Assembly (NCBI GenBank): GCA_018398765.1
Contig: JAHBMJ010001625.1
Location: forward strand, 1 to 17,500
DNA from: Chromera velia
Lineage: Eukaryota > Sar > Chromeraceae
DNA length: 17,500 nt
Direction: 5' to 3'
Positions 8,601 through 15,131 of this stretch are shown here, piece after piece. The translations under genes were made by a program, and so were the position numbers. Each line of letters starts with the position of its first letter. The first letter of the stretch is position 1. The notes under the pieces were generated by a model that was given only the letters and a program-made list of their open reading frames with translations, had not been told where the DNA came from and did not search any database.

Positions 8601-11600
8601 GAACTGTCTTTCACGGAATCAACTGCACGCACTGAGAGGGGCAAAGAGATTGCTTTCTCTTGGTTTTGATCTGAAAATAGTGCTTCAGATCTTTTTGCGT
8701 CTTCATGTTGTACTCCTTGATTTTTTTTTTCTTTCACGTTTTTACTGCACGTGCGAGTGACAATGAGTGGCTGTTGCGAGCAGGACCCTTGTGACAATGA
8801 GGTCTGACGCCCACTTTTTGTTTATTTGAATCCGACTTGTTCCTTAATTTTCGCGCTTACGGATTGACATCCAACTGACTGATTGACTGCCCGCCTGCAG
8901 TTGTCTGCGTCCCGCCGTTTCAACTTCCAGTGGTCCGTCACACTCACAAAGGGCGCAGGGGGGAAGGGCTCAATTTGCCCTCTTGGTTGTCCTTTGGATG
9001 GAGGGATACAGAGCAGGAAGACAAAAGCACCTATTGGAGACTCAAAAATTATTTCGCATCGAGCTGTATCAACAAATGAGCGTCACAGCTTCTCTTTTTT
9101 AAATGTATACTTCTTTGGTTCTACCGTCTCCTCCTCTGCCATCCTTTCCCCTTCCCTCTACTCGTTGTTGTGTCGTCTTGTAGCTGTTACCTGCCTGTAC
9201 ACAATTGTGCCTGCAGGTGGGAAAAGAAATCGCAGGAAAGATCAAAGAGGGGTCGGTCGGTCAGATGTGCCGAACGGAAGATGACTGACTACGCAAGACT
9301 CATGGACGGAATAGAAGAATGAAGGGACGGACGGAGAAAAGAAATGAAAGAAGCAAAAGAGACAGCGAGAAAAACAGAGGATCCGAAAATTAGACAGTCG
9401 CTGTCAGTTCTCTTCTTCCAAATACGTAAAAAAATACACACATACATGCATACATACATACATACATACAGACAGACAGACAGACAGACAGACAGATAGA
9501 AAGACAGATAGATAGATAGATAGATAGAGTGAGTGAGTGAGTGAGTGAGTGAGTGAGTAAGAAAGAGCGTCTCGTGTGAGATTTGTGCGATGACCTAGTT
9601 TTGACGGATAAATCCTCTCTGCAGTGCACTGGTCATAGTGGCGGCAGCAGGAACATCAGCCGCCCGAGTTTCGCGTTTGCTTGGAGCTCCTGTCCCAGTG
9701 AAACTCTCTGTGGTAGGTGGACGTTGTTTTGCTTTCGTCTGTGGGAATACAATGCATCGGCGGCTCGATCTTTGATTTTCTTTTCGTTCTGGCTCGCTGG
9801 AGTGACTAGCTAGTACTTAGAAAAGGGAACGGACAATTCTGCATTCCTGCAGTTGCTCAATTCATCACCTCCTTAGTAGTGGCTGTATATGGAAGGAGCC
9901 TGAGAGCTCACACACTCTAAACTCTCCGCAGAGTACCCCCCATTTTATTGATTGATATCGATTGAACATACTGATTCTCCTCCCTATGCAGAATCCCTCG
10001 GACCCCCTCCTGTTGCGGAATGACTTTTCTTTTCCCCTCGACACCTTCGTTGACGCCTCTGTGAGGGAGGTCTGTCTCTCTGTCTGTCTGTGTGTTGGAG
10101 GGGAGGGAAGAGACCGGGGAGGAGATGAGAGGAGAGGAGAGGAGAGGAGAGAAGGGAGTCCGCAAATGTGGGATTGGAAGCAAATGAATCTCTTGTTTCG
10201 TTGTTGAGTGTCACAGGGCACATTGACATCTGTGTCTTGAGGGAGAAATTTGAGGCTGGATATGAGGAGATAGAAGGAGGATCAGATGGGCAGGCAGGTG
10301 GGAATTTCTGAAATACTTTTGACTTGTGCGGCATCTCTTATACAAACTTTCTCCAGACATTTCTTTTTCTTTCTTGCCTTTTTATTTGTTTGTTTGTGCA
10401 GCACACTGCTGTCTTCTCGTCTCTTCTGGAGGGTGGCTCTCCTTTCGAGCAGTGGGTTTCTGTACTTCTTTGCAGCCCTGTGCGTGGATGCAACTCTTTC
10501 TTTTCTGTCTGACTCTCTTCCTCTTTTTTTGGTCTTTGTGTCTCCAGGCAGCTCTTCTGGTCTCTCTACATGAAGCAAGTGTGTAATCAATCAGTCGGTC
10601 TATTGTTGCGAGCTTTTGTTTGATTTCATCATGGCCGGAAGGAAACGAAATGGACCTGCATGAAGAATTTGCTCGACGAATGCGCAAGCACCTGAAGGGG
10701 ACTGAACATCAAATTTTTTATTCTGAATCCAGGACGTCGGAAAGTCCGGGAGGTTTTCGTTGGCTTTCCTCCTCTCTTCCCTTCTCTCCTTTTCTCCTCT
10801 CCCCTTTCCTTGATTCTCTTTTCTTGTTTGCTCTCTCTCTCTTCCCAGGTACCCGTGGCAAACCAGGGAAGCGTCAAGGGAGTGCCTTGGTGAGTCCTTC
10901 TCTCTGCCTATCTGCTGGCGGAGCGGCAAAGAAGTCATGGAGGCAAAGTGGCAGCTCTGACTGTATGAAAGGAAGACCGTTCTCTTGTTCCTTCCTTTTT
11001 TCCAGTTCTACCGTTCTCATCTCCCGTAATTTTTCCTGCCTGTACATCTTCCTGCAGCATCAGCGGACGTTTTGCAAAACTTTGCTGCTGCTTTAGCGGT
11101 GAGTGAAAGGGAGGGAAGAAATGAGCGGTGCAGTCGAACGGGTAGAGAGAGAGGCAGGCAGTCTGAGGTGCCGCAGTTGATCAGTCATCAATGTCTTCAT
11201 GTCAAGAAAGCATTCTCCCGTCCAGGCACAGCAGCAAGTGATCGTTTCTTCTTTCCCTTTAATTCTTTGTTTTCGTTATCATACTCGATCCCCCTTCTGT
11301 GATGAGTTTTGATTCTAGGTCAGTGTGACTTCCTCTGCTTTGGTATTTGCGTTGCACTTGTCTCGTTTTTCCTGAGTCACATCAGCATCTACTCTTCAAG
11401 GCCACGCTTGCGATTTTTTGGGTGACCCTTTACAGCGTGAACTTACCAAGCAAGCGAAATACAAGGAATCCCCCCTCCTCCCTTCCTTCGTAGAAATGGA
11501 ACTCTGGGCTTGCTGTCCTTTTCTATGCTGCAGCTCTCCTTTGGCGTGGAAGACCGATCGGATGAGGCAAGGTCAGGTTGAGTGGAGAAAGTTGAGATGC

Positions 11601-12593
11601 ATCATGTGACGAGGTAGATGAAGGATAGGGCAAGTCAAAGGAAGAGGGCAGATGGAAAGAGACAGCACAAAGGGGGGTCCGCCCTTCCACTTGACCTTCA
11701 TTTCTCTTTGACTCTGACTGATAGTCTGTTTCTATCCGTTTCGTTGTGCATCTCTTTCTCTCTTTCTCTGTCTGTCTGTTTGTTTGTCCAAGTCCTGCAG
11801 GTTTCTTCAAGATTTCCTCCTGGATCCTCTGGGCACCTCTCCTCCCAAATATTTGGACGACAGCCTTCCCCTAGAAGCGGGCAACCGCCGTCTGTCGATG
11901 GCTCTGGACGGTCTGAGGAAGTCCTCGGTGGCCTCCCTGTCGATGGGCTCTCGTCGGGCGTCTCTTCTCAAAGCGGCAAAGGCACTGCGGGCAGCAAGCA
12001 AGTGGGAGTGGTTGGAGGGGAAGACCGGTTGCGAGGAAAGACGGGCGGCGACGTTGGAGAAAGCAGAGGCGCTCTTTCTCTTCCCCATTCTGATGATGGA
12101 AGGAGAAGACGTCCGCTCAGAAGAGGCAACACCTACAGCAGCAGCAGCAACGGCAAGAGAGAGGGAGTCTGTTGAGGACAAAAATCCCAAAAGCGTCCAG
12201 GGAGAGAAGGCAGCAGATGGGGGGAAGGCAGTAGAAGGTAATGGAAAGGAGAGAGCCACAGTGGGGTTTTCGGAAACTGCCGCATGTGGCCTGTCAAGAC
12301 ACGCGAAAGACGTACCTGTTTCAGTGTCGGCAGCTGAGAGGGGAAATTCAAACGCTCTGCCCTCTGCTTTCTCGGCAGGGTCAGTAGTGGTCACTCCCTC
12401 CTTCGACCTCGTTGAGTCAAGAGGTGGAGGAGGAAGCCCCAGCAGCAGGAAGGCCAACAGTCTGAGAAAGTTTTCGGCGGACACACAAGAGGACCAGAGG
12501 AGTGCGAGGGAATCGTTCAGGGCAACCTTCGACGCGCTGGTTCCTCCAATCCCCGTCACAGTCTTCCGTCTAAGGAGCTCCATGCCTCTGTAG
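1554..12593 (+). CDS. NOXRED1-like NAD(P)-dependent oxidoreductase, 17 exons (995 aa)
   Basis: Exons joined by splice signals and phase: 1554-1795, 2239-2449, 3286-3423, 3658-4004, 6261-6560, 7069-7159, 7637-8008, 8472-8544, 8901-8932, 9217-9251, 9625-9712, 9992-10069, 10402-10479, 10548-10578, 11058-11098, 11534-11571, 11801-12593. They sum to 2988 nt with no internal stop. Residues 1-440 are a mostly disordered-looking N-terminal extension. A helix then precedes a Rossmann fold with the dinucleotide loop GIIGLGQLG (474-482). The second strand ends ISSR (R561), a basic residue typical of NADP 2'-phosphate recognition. VCVPPFQLP and ALVIVAAAG form later strands. Residues 696-732 are helical. 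The C-terminal 263 residues are Ser/Ala-rich. The family resemblance is to NOXRED1 and pyrroline-5-carboxylate reductases. NOXRED1 has no established reaction, and the vertebrate protein is far shorter as I recall it. Cofactor binding is well supported; the substrate is unknown. The least certain junctions are exons 2/3, 4/5, 11/12 and 13/14. Confidence 0.75.
1796..2238. repeat. Intron 1 with purine-rich low-complexity tract
   Basis: 443-nt intron. From about 1926 to 2100 the plus strand is almost entirely purine: GGGA, GAAA and GAGA units with few pyrimidine breaks. Minus-strand frames through this tract are Pro/Ser/Leu low-complexity translations and not genes. The intron ends TTTTGCTTGCAG at 2238. 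Confidence 0.7.
2239..2449 (+). CDS. Gene 1 exon 2
   Basis: Follows TTGCAG. The first base completes the split Arg codon and the frame then reads GSDEDEDLTTREWTAVV and onward. It includes a short Cys-bearing stretch (HLCAKCDRALETC) that could bind metal or form part of the N-terminal extension. It ends CATGAG|GTCAGG in phase 0. No domain is recognised. Confidence 0.65.
2450..3285. repeat. Intron 2 with (CA)n microsatellite and purine tract
   Basis: 836-nt intron. A CA run (pure at 2650-2678, impure to about 2733) is followed by a GGGA/GAGA purine tract to about 2805. The overlapping frames on both strands are microsatellite translations. A possible 83-nt exon at 2565-2647 (TTTGCAG acceptor, GTACAC donor) is not in phase with its neighbours, so I left it out. 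Confidence 0.65.
3286..3423 (+). CDS. Gene 1 exon 3
   Basis: The acceptor CCTTCAG at 3285 preserves phase 0 from exon 2. An alternative CAG 8 nt downstream would not. It encodes a basic start and a likely helix (RRRRSLIDLEALLNHM) ending TSSQAYQ. The donor CAA|GTCAGT runs into a GTCGGTCG repeat. Part of the N-terminal extension; no domain recognised. Confidence 0.65.
3658..4004 (+). CDS. Gene 1 exon 4
   Basis: The acceptor ACGTGCAG keeps phase 0 from exon 3. The product is a hydrophobic patch (SVWLLCYGC), a Pro-rich linker (APPPPAQPPSQS) and a basic helical region. The frame meets TGA at 4012, so it must splice. AAC AA|GTACTC (4004) gives the phase 2 needed by exon 5. A donor near 3972 (CCT|GTATTA) is an alternative. 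Confidence 0.6.
4285..4343. repeat. (GAAT)n microsatellite
   Basis: Tandem GAAT/TGAA units, slightly degenerate at the ends (AACG, AATA variants). Related TGAATAAATG units continue to about 4375. Confidence 0.85.
4990..5840 (+). repeat. Degenerate repeat family with GTCGTTTCTG core
   Basis: The core GTCGTTTCTG occurs at 4999-5008, 5123-5132, 5200-5209, 5678-5687, 5741-5750 and 5826-5835, with a degenerate copy near 5655. It appears inverted at 5992-6001. Most copies are preceded by a GTACAGA(A)CCGG-like segment and followed by CTTTRTGGGA and AGATTGAGRG. The unit is therefore about 60-90 nt, imperfectly and irregularly spaced. No coding capacity is apparent. Confidence 0.7.
5811..6018. mobile_element. 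Foldback (long inverted repeat) element
   Basis: The left arm 5811-5883 (starting GATCGTATAGAACCGG) is the reverse complement of the right arm 5944-6018. The arms differ by one mismatch and a 2-nt insertion. The 60-nt centre holds two further direct copies of TTTGTCACAATGTACGATGT, already present in the left arm. The DNA or its transcript could form a hairpin of about 73 bp. It lies inside intron 4 and looks like a foldback or MITE-type element built from the local repeat family. Confidence 0.75.
6062..6088 (+). repeat. 27-nt repeat copy A (inverted copy at 14785)
   Basis: Starts TTGACAAAACCTTTTCACTT and ends CATGCAT. The exact reverse complement is at 14785-14811. Weaker similarity (GCGCGC, CAGG(G)AAAA) continues on the ATGCAT side of both copies, suggesting two copies of one dispersed element. 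Confidence 0.75.
6261..6560 (+). CDS. Gene 1 exon 5
   Basis: The first base completes a Lys codon begun by exon 4. The frame continues KGRPPVYQTEDIEDTEN, then an Ala/Glu-rich helix (PLAELLTTAELQAAAEN) ending at WLQ. It ends CAGAG|GTCAGA in phase 2, matching exon 6. Unspliced, the frame would stop at TAG 6592-6594. The weak acceptor makes the 5' boundary uncertain; CAG at 6330 is another candidate. Confidence 0.65.
6561..7068. other. Intron 5
   Basis: 508-nt intron with a pyrimidine-rich second half (CTCTCTGTGCCTTTCTC around 6930). It ends CAAGTTTGCAG at 7068. The 6648-7094 plus frame and the minus frames here are intron translations overlapping the true exon 6. No other feature seen. Confidence 0.6.
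7069..7159 (+). CDS. Gene 1 exon 6 (helix before the Rossmann fold)
   Basis: A short exon with no usable ATG. The G at 7069 completes Arg, then it reads LSLDSDVLRALQVADSLQQV and LLYQITFFVQ. It ends CAG|GTGTGT in phase 0. The amphipathic helix directly ahead of the dinucleotide-binding strand resembles the segment at this place in NOXRED1 as I recall it. Confidence 0.75.
7160..7636. repeat. Intron 6 with (CTGTCT)n and (TTC)n
   Basis: 477-nt intron. CTGTCT units lie at about 7432-7471 and a pure TTC run at about 7542-7570, followed by pyrimidine-rich sequence and the acceptor TCTACCGCAG at 7636. Confidence 0.75.
7637..8008 (+). CDS. Gene 1 exon 7 (Rossmann dinucleotide-binding loop)
   Basis: 124 codons in phase 0 on both sides. 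VGIIGLGQLGSAIARHF is a classical beta-strand, glycine loop (GxxGxGxxG) and helix for NAD(P). About 60 residues later LLISSRQADRAK supplies the second strand with the Arg expected for NADP. The intervening Pro/Glu-rich segment is an insertion compared with compact family members. The donor AAG|GTCAGTCAGG is at 8009. Confidence 0.85.
8009..8471. other. Intron 7
   Basis: 463-nt intron beginning with several GTCAGTCA units (8009-8085), ending GATGTCTCCAG at 8471. Nothing else recognised. Confidence 0.65.
8472..8544 (+). CDS. Gene 1 exon 8
   Basis: Encodes LVLGRDAAFCGFDNS and LVASQADIL. This is the strand-loop-helix after the NADP strand, and the terminal ADIL begins the next core strand. The donor A|GTGAGT leaves one base for exon 9. 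In the family this segment precedes the FLCxxP / VCVPP strand. Confidence 0.8.
8545..8900. other. Intron 8
   Basis: 356-nt intron with a T run near 8720 and the acceptor CGCCTGCAG at 8900. The overlapping frames on both strands (8528-8797) lack domains. Confidence 0.65.
8901..8932 (+). CDS. Gene 1 exon 9 (32-nt microexon)
   Basis: Two bases complete Ile, then VCVPPFQLPV. This is the hydrophobic strand and Pro motif of the Rossmann core (VCVPP; FLCCLP in NOXRED1 as I recall it). The donor GTG|GTCCGT is chosen because it keeps phase 0 and gives the same spacing to the next helix as in the family. GTGGTC, 3 nt earlier, is the alternative. Confidence 0.75.
9217..9251 (+). CDS. Gene 1 exon 10 (35-nt microexon)
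   Basis: Encodes VGKEIAGKIKE plus two bases of a Gly codon, a surface helix of the Rossmann fold. Of three overlapping GTC donors (9252, 9256, 9260), only GG|GTCGGT at 9252 joins exon 11 in the frame EGALVIVAAAG. Confidence 0.75.
9252..9624. repeat. Intron 10 with compound tetranucleotide microsatellite
   Basis: 373-nt intron. From about 9435 to 9558 successive blocks are CATA, GACA, GATA and GTGA units. The acceptor is CTCTCTGCAG at 9624. The minus frame at 9390-9629 is a microsatellite translation. Confidence 0.8.
9625..9712 (+). CDS. Gene 1 exon 11
   Basis: The T at 9625 completes Gly. The frame reads ALVIVAAAGTSAARVSRLLG and ends VPVKLSV before the donor GTAGGT. This corresponds to the 'LVxSxxAG' strand and following helix in pyrroline-5-carboxylate reductase-like proteins, the end of the Rossmann domain. 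Confidence 0.8.
9992..10069 (+). CDS. Gene 1 exon 12
   Basis: Phase 0 in and out, between CCTATGCAG and GAG|GTCTGT. Encodes NPSDPLLLRNDFSFPLDTF and VDASVRE. I cannot align this segment confidently with the family, so an additional exon between 9713 and 9991 is possible. Confidence 0.65.
10402..10479 (+). CDS. Gene 1 exon 13
   Basis: Encodes HTAVFSSLLEGGSPFEQW and VSVLLCSP after TTGTGCAG. The donor CCT|GTGCGT (10480) fits the family spacing from the Trp to the following helix better than GTACTT at 10462. Both keep phase 0. The next intron is only 68 nt. Confidence 0.65.
10548..10578 (+). CDS. Gene 1 exon 14 (31-nt microexon)
   Basis: Encodes AALLVSLHEA plus one base (A|GTGTGT). It follows a 68-nt intron with a strong pyrimidine tract. 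This is part of the helical C-terminal subdomain. Confidence 0.7.
10579..11057. other. Intron 14 with a cryptic exon-like segment
   Basis: 479-nt intron. A 41-nt segment at 10849-10889 has a strong pyrimidine tract, a CAG acceptor and a GTGAGT donor, with the same length and phases as exon 15. It ends CCTGCAG at 11057. Confidence 0.55.
11058..11098 (+). CDS. Gene 1 exon 15 (41-nt microexon)
   Basis: The first two bases complete Thr. The frame reads SADVLQNFAAALA before GTGAGT. This resembles the SQVLQLLSEL helix I recall in NOXRED1 and joins LSFGVED in the next exon. Confidence 0.75.
11099..11533. other. Intron 15
   Basis: 435-nt intron, no other feature recognised, acceptor ATGCTGCAG at 11533. 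A plus frame running through it (11418-11609) passes the true exon in a different frame. Confidence 0.6.
11534..11571 (+). CDS. Gene 1 exon 16 (38-nt microexon)
   Basis: Encodes LSFGVEDRSDEA plus AG, completed to Arg by exon 17. It ends AG|GTCAGG. The continuous AAALALSFGVED (exons 15-16) matches the LSVHFED-type strand at this place in the family as I recall it. Confidence 0.75.
11801..12593 (+). CDS. Gene 1 exon 17 (C-terminal extension and stop)
   Basis: Follows TCCTGCAG. FLQDFLLDPLG closes the conserved core, and then about 250 residues are low-complexity Ser/Ala/Glu/Gly sequence with no recognised domain. Two basophilic-kinase-like motifs, RRLS (S764) and RRAS (S786), lie near its start. 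TAG at 12591-12593. The minus frame 11807-12583 lies opposite the same exon and is a shadow. Confidence 0.8.
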
Positions 12594-13259
12594 GCACATC
12601 ATGCCTAGCATCATGCAGCCAAGAATGTCACCATCAGCAACCAGTCAGCAACTTAATTGAACATCTGTCTTGCAATTCGATCATTCAATGGGGCCGATTA
12701 GAGGTCCCGGAATGTCCAGTCAACTTGTGTGTATAAATCTTGAATTGTCATATTTATATGTGCATGAAAGTGCTTTGGAAGCACTCCTGAATAGCAGGTT
12801 AGCACTTGTAGTGCTAGTGGTGGTAAAGATATTGCTAATTTAATTCAATTTTCAGATTTGACCCGTTACTACCTAGGTTACTACAGACGGGGCTTACAAT
12901 GCGGCCTACTAATTCCTGCTTTGTTTAAATGATCCATGCTTTGGTAATATATTATGCTAGTGATCAAATCTTACAAAATCGTTAAAAATGCATTTAATTA
13001 TCATAATATTTTATTAAAGTTATTTAAGTATTCATTATTTGAATTAATATGGCATACAGACATAATTCCCGTACCAAGTCTGAGTTAAAGTTTCTTAGAC
13101 TTGCCATTGCTTGGGTCTTTAAATTTAAAAAGTTTTTTCATCAAGAGAATCTGCTTATAGTGTTTTCAATATTTTGAAAATTAAATTAGAAAGACTGATA
13201 TGTATACATATAAGGGCAATGTAATAATATGTTTAAAAAATTAAAAAAAATGTTATAAG
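12594..13259. other. 3' flank of gene 1 and AT-rich intergenic DNA
   Basis: No coding sequence seen. The base composition drops sharply to AT-rich after about 12720. Short inverted motifs occur (AGTGCTTTGGAAGCACT near 12769 and AGCACTTGTAGTGCT near 12801), either of which could form a small hairpin in the 3' region. A polyadenylation site cannot be assigned. Confidence 0.5.
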
Positions 13260-13560
13260 GTACCCTATCGTATTTGGGAGTAATTGGGACAATTGGAATG
13301 CCTAATTGGGAATTTGGAATCCCAAATTCCCAATTGGGAGCAATTTGGAAACATTTTTTTTTATGTGAAAAACTTAGTGTACAAAGCTGTATTTTTGTGC
13401 CTAAATATTTTAAAACTCAAAGATTTCACGTCTGAACACCAAGTAGCTTTATATAAACATTAAACTTTTAAAAAATACAATTAAAAATTTGGATTTCCAA
13501 TTGGAAATCCAATTTTTTAATTGGAAATCATATACGTTTTGAATTGGAAATCAGAAAAGA
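13260..13560. repeat. AT-rich palindrome cluster (AATTGG units)
   Basis: AATTGGGAATTTGG (13304-13317) and CCAAATTCCCAATT (13322-13335) form a perfect 14-bp stem with a 4-nt loop. A 24-nt perfect palindrome centred on CCAATTGG spans 13489-13512. AATTGGAAATC recurs directly at about 13500, 13519 and 13542. Confidence 0.75.
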
Positions 13561-14690
13561 GAGGCCCTGAGGCCCTGTGCACACATCTGGGATTAGACTG
13601 GGATAACTTTGACATTGATTCCGTAATGTTCCAAAAGCATGCTGCTCCTGTTCTTTGCTTGTTGATGCGCACTTCTTTTCTCTCTTTCCGTTTGGTAAGG
13701 GGTGCATGCCGAGCAAATTGATTTTTAAAGCGCGTAAGTCCCCATCCGGATCCTTAAATGCTACGTGCGCCATCATTGTTTCGGCTTGCTTCACGCATGA
13801 TATTCATCTTTCCATGCGTTTCTCTCTCTTTGACTGATCCCGGCTCACCTCTCCTGTCAGTGATTGCACGTTGAGTGATGCACGCTGAGTTCCGATTGTT
13901 TATGCAAGTGATTGTCATCTCTGGAACTCTTTCATTTCTTGTTTGGGGCTTTCCGGGGTTCTCGCACGCAGGGACTCCGTCAGGCGTCTCCTCTCGCATG
14001 CATTTTGACTCACAAAATTTCTCATTATTTTATCTCGATCGATTACTAGAATTGAACGTTTTTCCTCTGGGAGTGGCTCTCTGCTTGCCACTCTGTAACG
14101 ACTTTCTCTGGAATAAGGACCTACGGATCGATTTCATCGTGAGTCTTTATTTCTATCTTCGTGTATAGCTAGATATTTGTTCTTATAGTCTAGCAAACAT
14201 CTTGGATTCAGACCACTATGTTCTGGCTGGAAGAGGTAGACGCGTGCCAGACGGATGCCACTGCAGAAAAATGTATGAAATGAATGTAATCGCAGATACT
14301 TGCACGTATTAAAGTATTTGATATGTATAGATCTATATAAATTAGACTTCTATATACATAAATTTACAAAAACCTATATAATTTTTTTTTGTATTTTTGT
14401 GCTGATTGATTGATTGATTGATTGATGCTAAACTCTAGGTGGAATTAGAATTTTTTTTAATGATCATTTTTTTGTCTGGGAAAAATCTGGTATGGATTGA
14501 ATCTTTGGCAGGAAACGGCCGGTGATTTGTTTCGTTTATGGGAGAAGGCCGGTAAATGGTACAAAAGGGCCTAAAAAATCTTACTACCGCCCGGGGGGTA
14601 TGGTGCATGCATGGTCATAAAAATGAGAAAAAAAAGAGAAGTTTTGATTAGGAAGAAACTGGCCTAGGCACGATACCCAATACCGTGCGA
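13561..14690. other. Intergenic region with a GC-richer patch
   Basis: From 13561 to about 14165 the sequence is richer in GC and looks like transcribed DNA, with candidate donors GTAAGT (13735) and GTGAGT (about 14139), but no protein domain. The plus frame 13875-14168 is hydrophobic without a convincing product. From 14170 it is AT-rich, with a GATT microsatellite at 14403-14426 and a C/G-rich TACTACCGCCCGGGGGG motif near 14582. Confidence 0.35.
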
Positions 14691-14784
14691 ACTAACGGCC
14701 GGTATGCTGGGACGTGCTATGCATCCACGAACCCTCAAGAAAAAAAGAAGTTTTGTTTGCTTTTCCCTGCGCGCGATCGAATGC

Positions 14785-14811
14785 ATGCATGAAGTGAAAA
14801 GGTTTTGTCAA
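14785..14811 (-). repeat. 27-nt repeat copy B (inverted copy of 6062)
   Basis: Exact reverse complement of 6062-6088, flanked by GCGCGC and TGCATGCA motifs. Either a terminal fragment of a dispersed element or a conserved repeat module. Confidence 0.75.
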
Positions 14812-14937
14812 GGCTGCATGCATGCATACATGCAGCGGAAAGGTGGATGGACTATCTGAAAAAATGTATGTATACGGAAGATCATATATATGCTGCATCT
14901 TTTCATCATTCAATGAATCCTTAATTGATCGATTCAT

Positions 14938-15091
14938 GTCAGTTCAGGTGTCGGCGTCCCACAGCACTGAAAGGTCTTTGTGAGTGACCACAGAAGGAAG
15001 AGAAAAAAAGAAGTCTGGATTGTGACAGTGTCACAGTTCGCAAAGAAAGCAAATCGATCGAGAGAGAAAACCATCCAAACAAGGAGAGACG
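14938..15091 (+). other. Probable 5' leader of gene 2
   Basis: Purine-rich sequence upstream of the ATG at 15092. It contains a small inverted motif TGTGACAGTGTCACA (about 15019-15033). The start context GAGACGATGAAGG resembles that of gene 1. Confidence 0.4.
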
Positions 15092-15131
15092 ATGAAGGCG
15101 TCGCTCTTCGTCGTTTCTCTCTTCGCACACG
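15092..15131 (+). CDS. Gene 2 exon 1 (signal peptide)
   Basis: ATG followed by Lys and a hydrophobic core ASLFVVSLFA. It ends CACG|GTGAGG in phase 1, and the spliced product continues AHASRLMAL. The intron 15132-15215 is 84 nt and has no in-frame stop. Confidence 0.75.

Noticed and set aside
9436-9558. Regular tandem repeats considered as a CRISPR array
   Set aside because: Tetranucleotide microsatellite without spacers, in a eukaryotic intron.
9390-9629. Minus frame with Ser-Leu and Tyr-Met-Cys repeats
   Set aside because: Pure translation of the compound microsatellite in intron 10.
10213-10300. Possible exon reading HIDICVLREKFEAGYEEIEGG
   Set aside because: Open only in a frame needing a phase-1 donor, whereas exon 12 ends in phase 0 and exon 13 starts in phase 0. 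It would break the frame.
10282-10938. Overlapping minus frames rich in Lys/Arg/Glu
   Set aside because: Antisense of pyrimidine-rich intron tracts and microexons; no domain and no consistent splicing on that strand.
11807-12583. 258-codon minus frame
   Set aside because: It lies exactly opposite exon 17 of gene 1. Ser/Leu/Pro-rich antisense translation; the plus strand carries the phase-consistent exon and stop.
14692-14937. 81-codon minus frame containing LTKPFHFMH
   Set aside because: Shares LTKPFHFMH with a frame at 5897-6139 only because both cross the same 27-nt DNA repeat; not a protein family.
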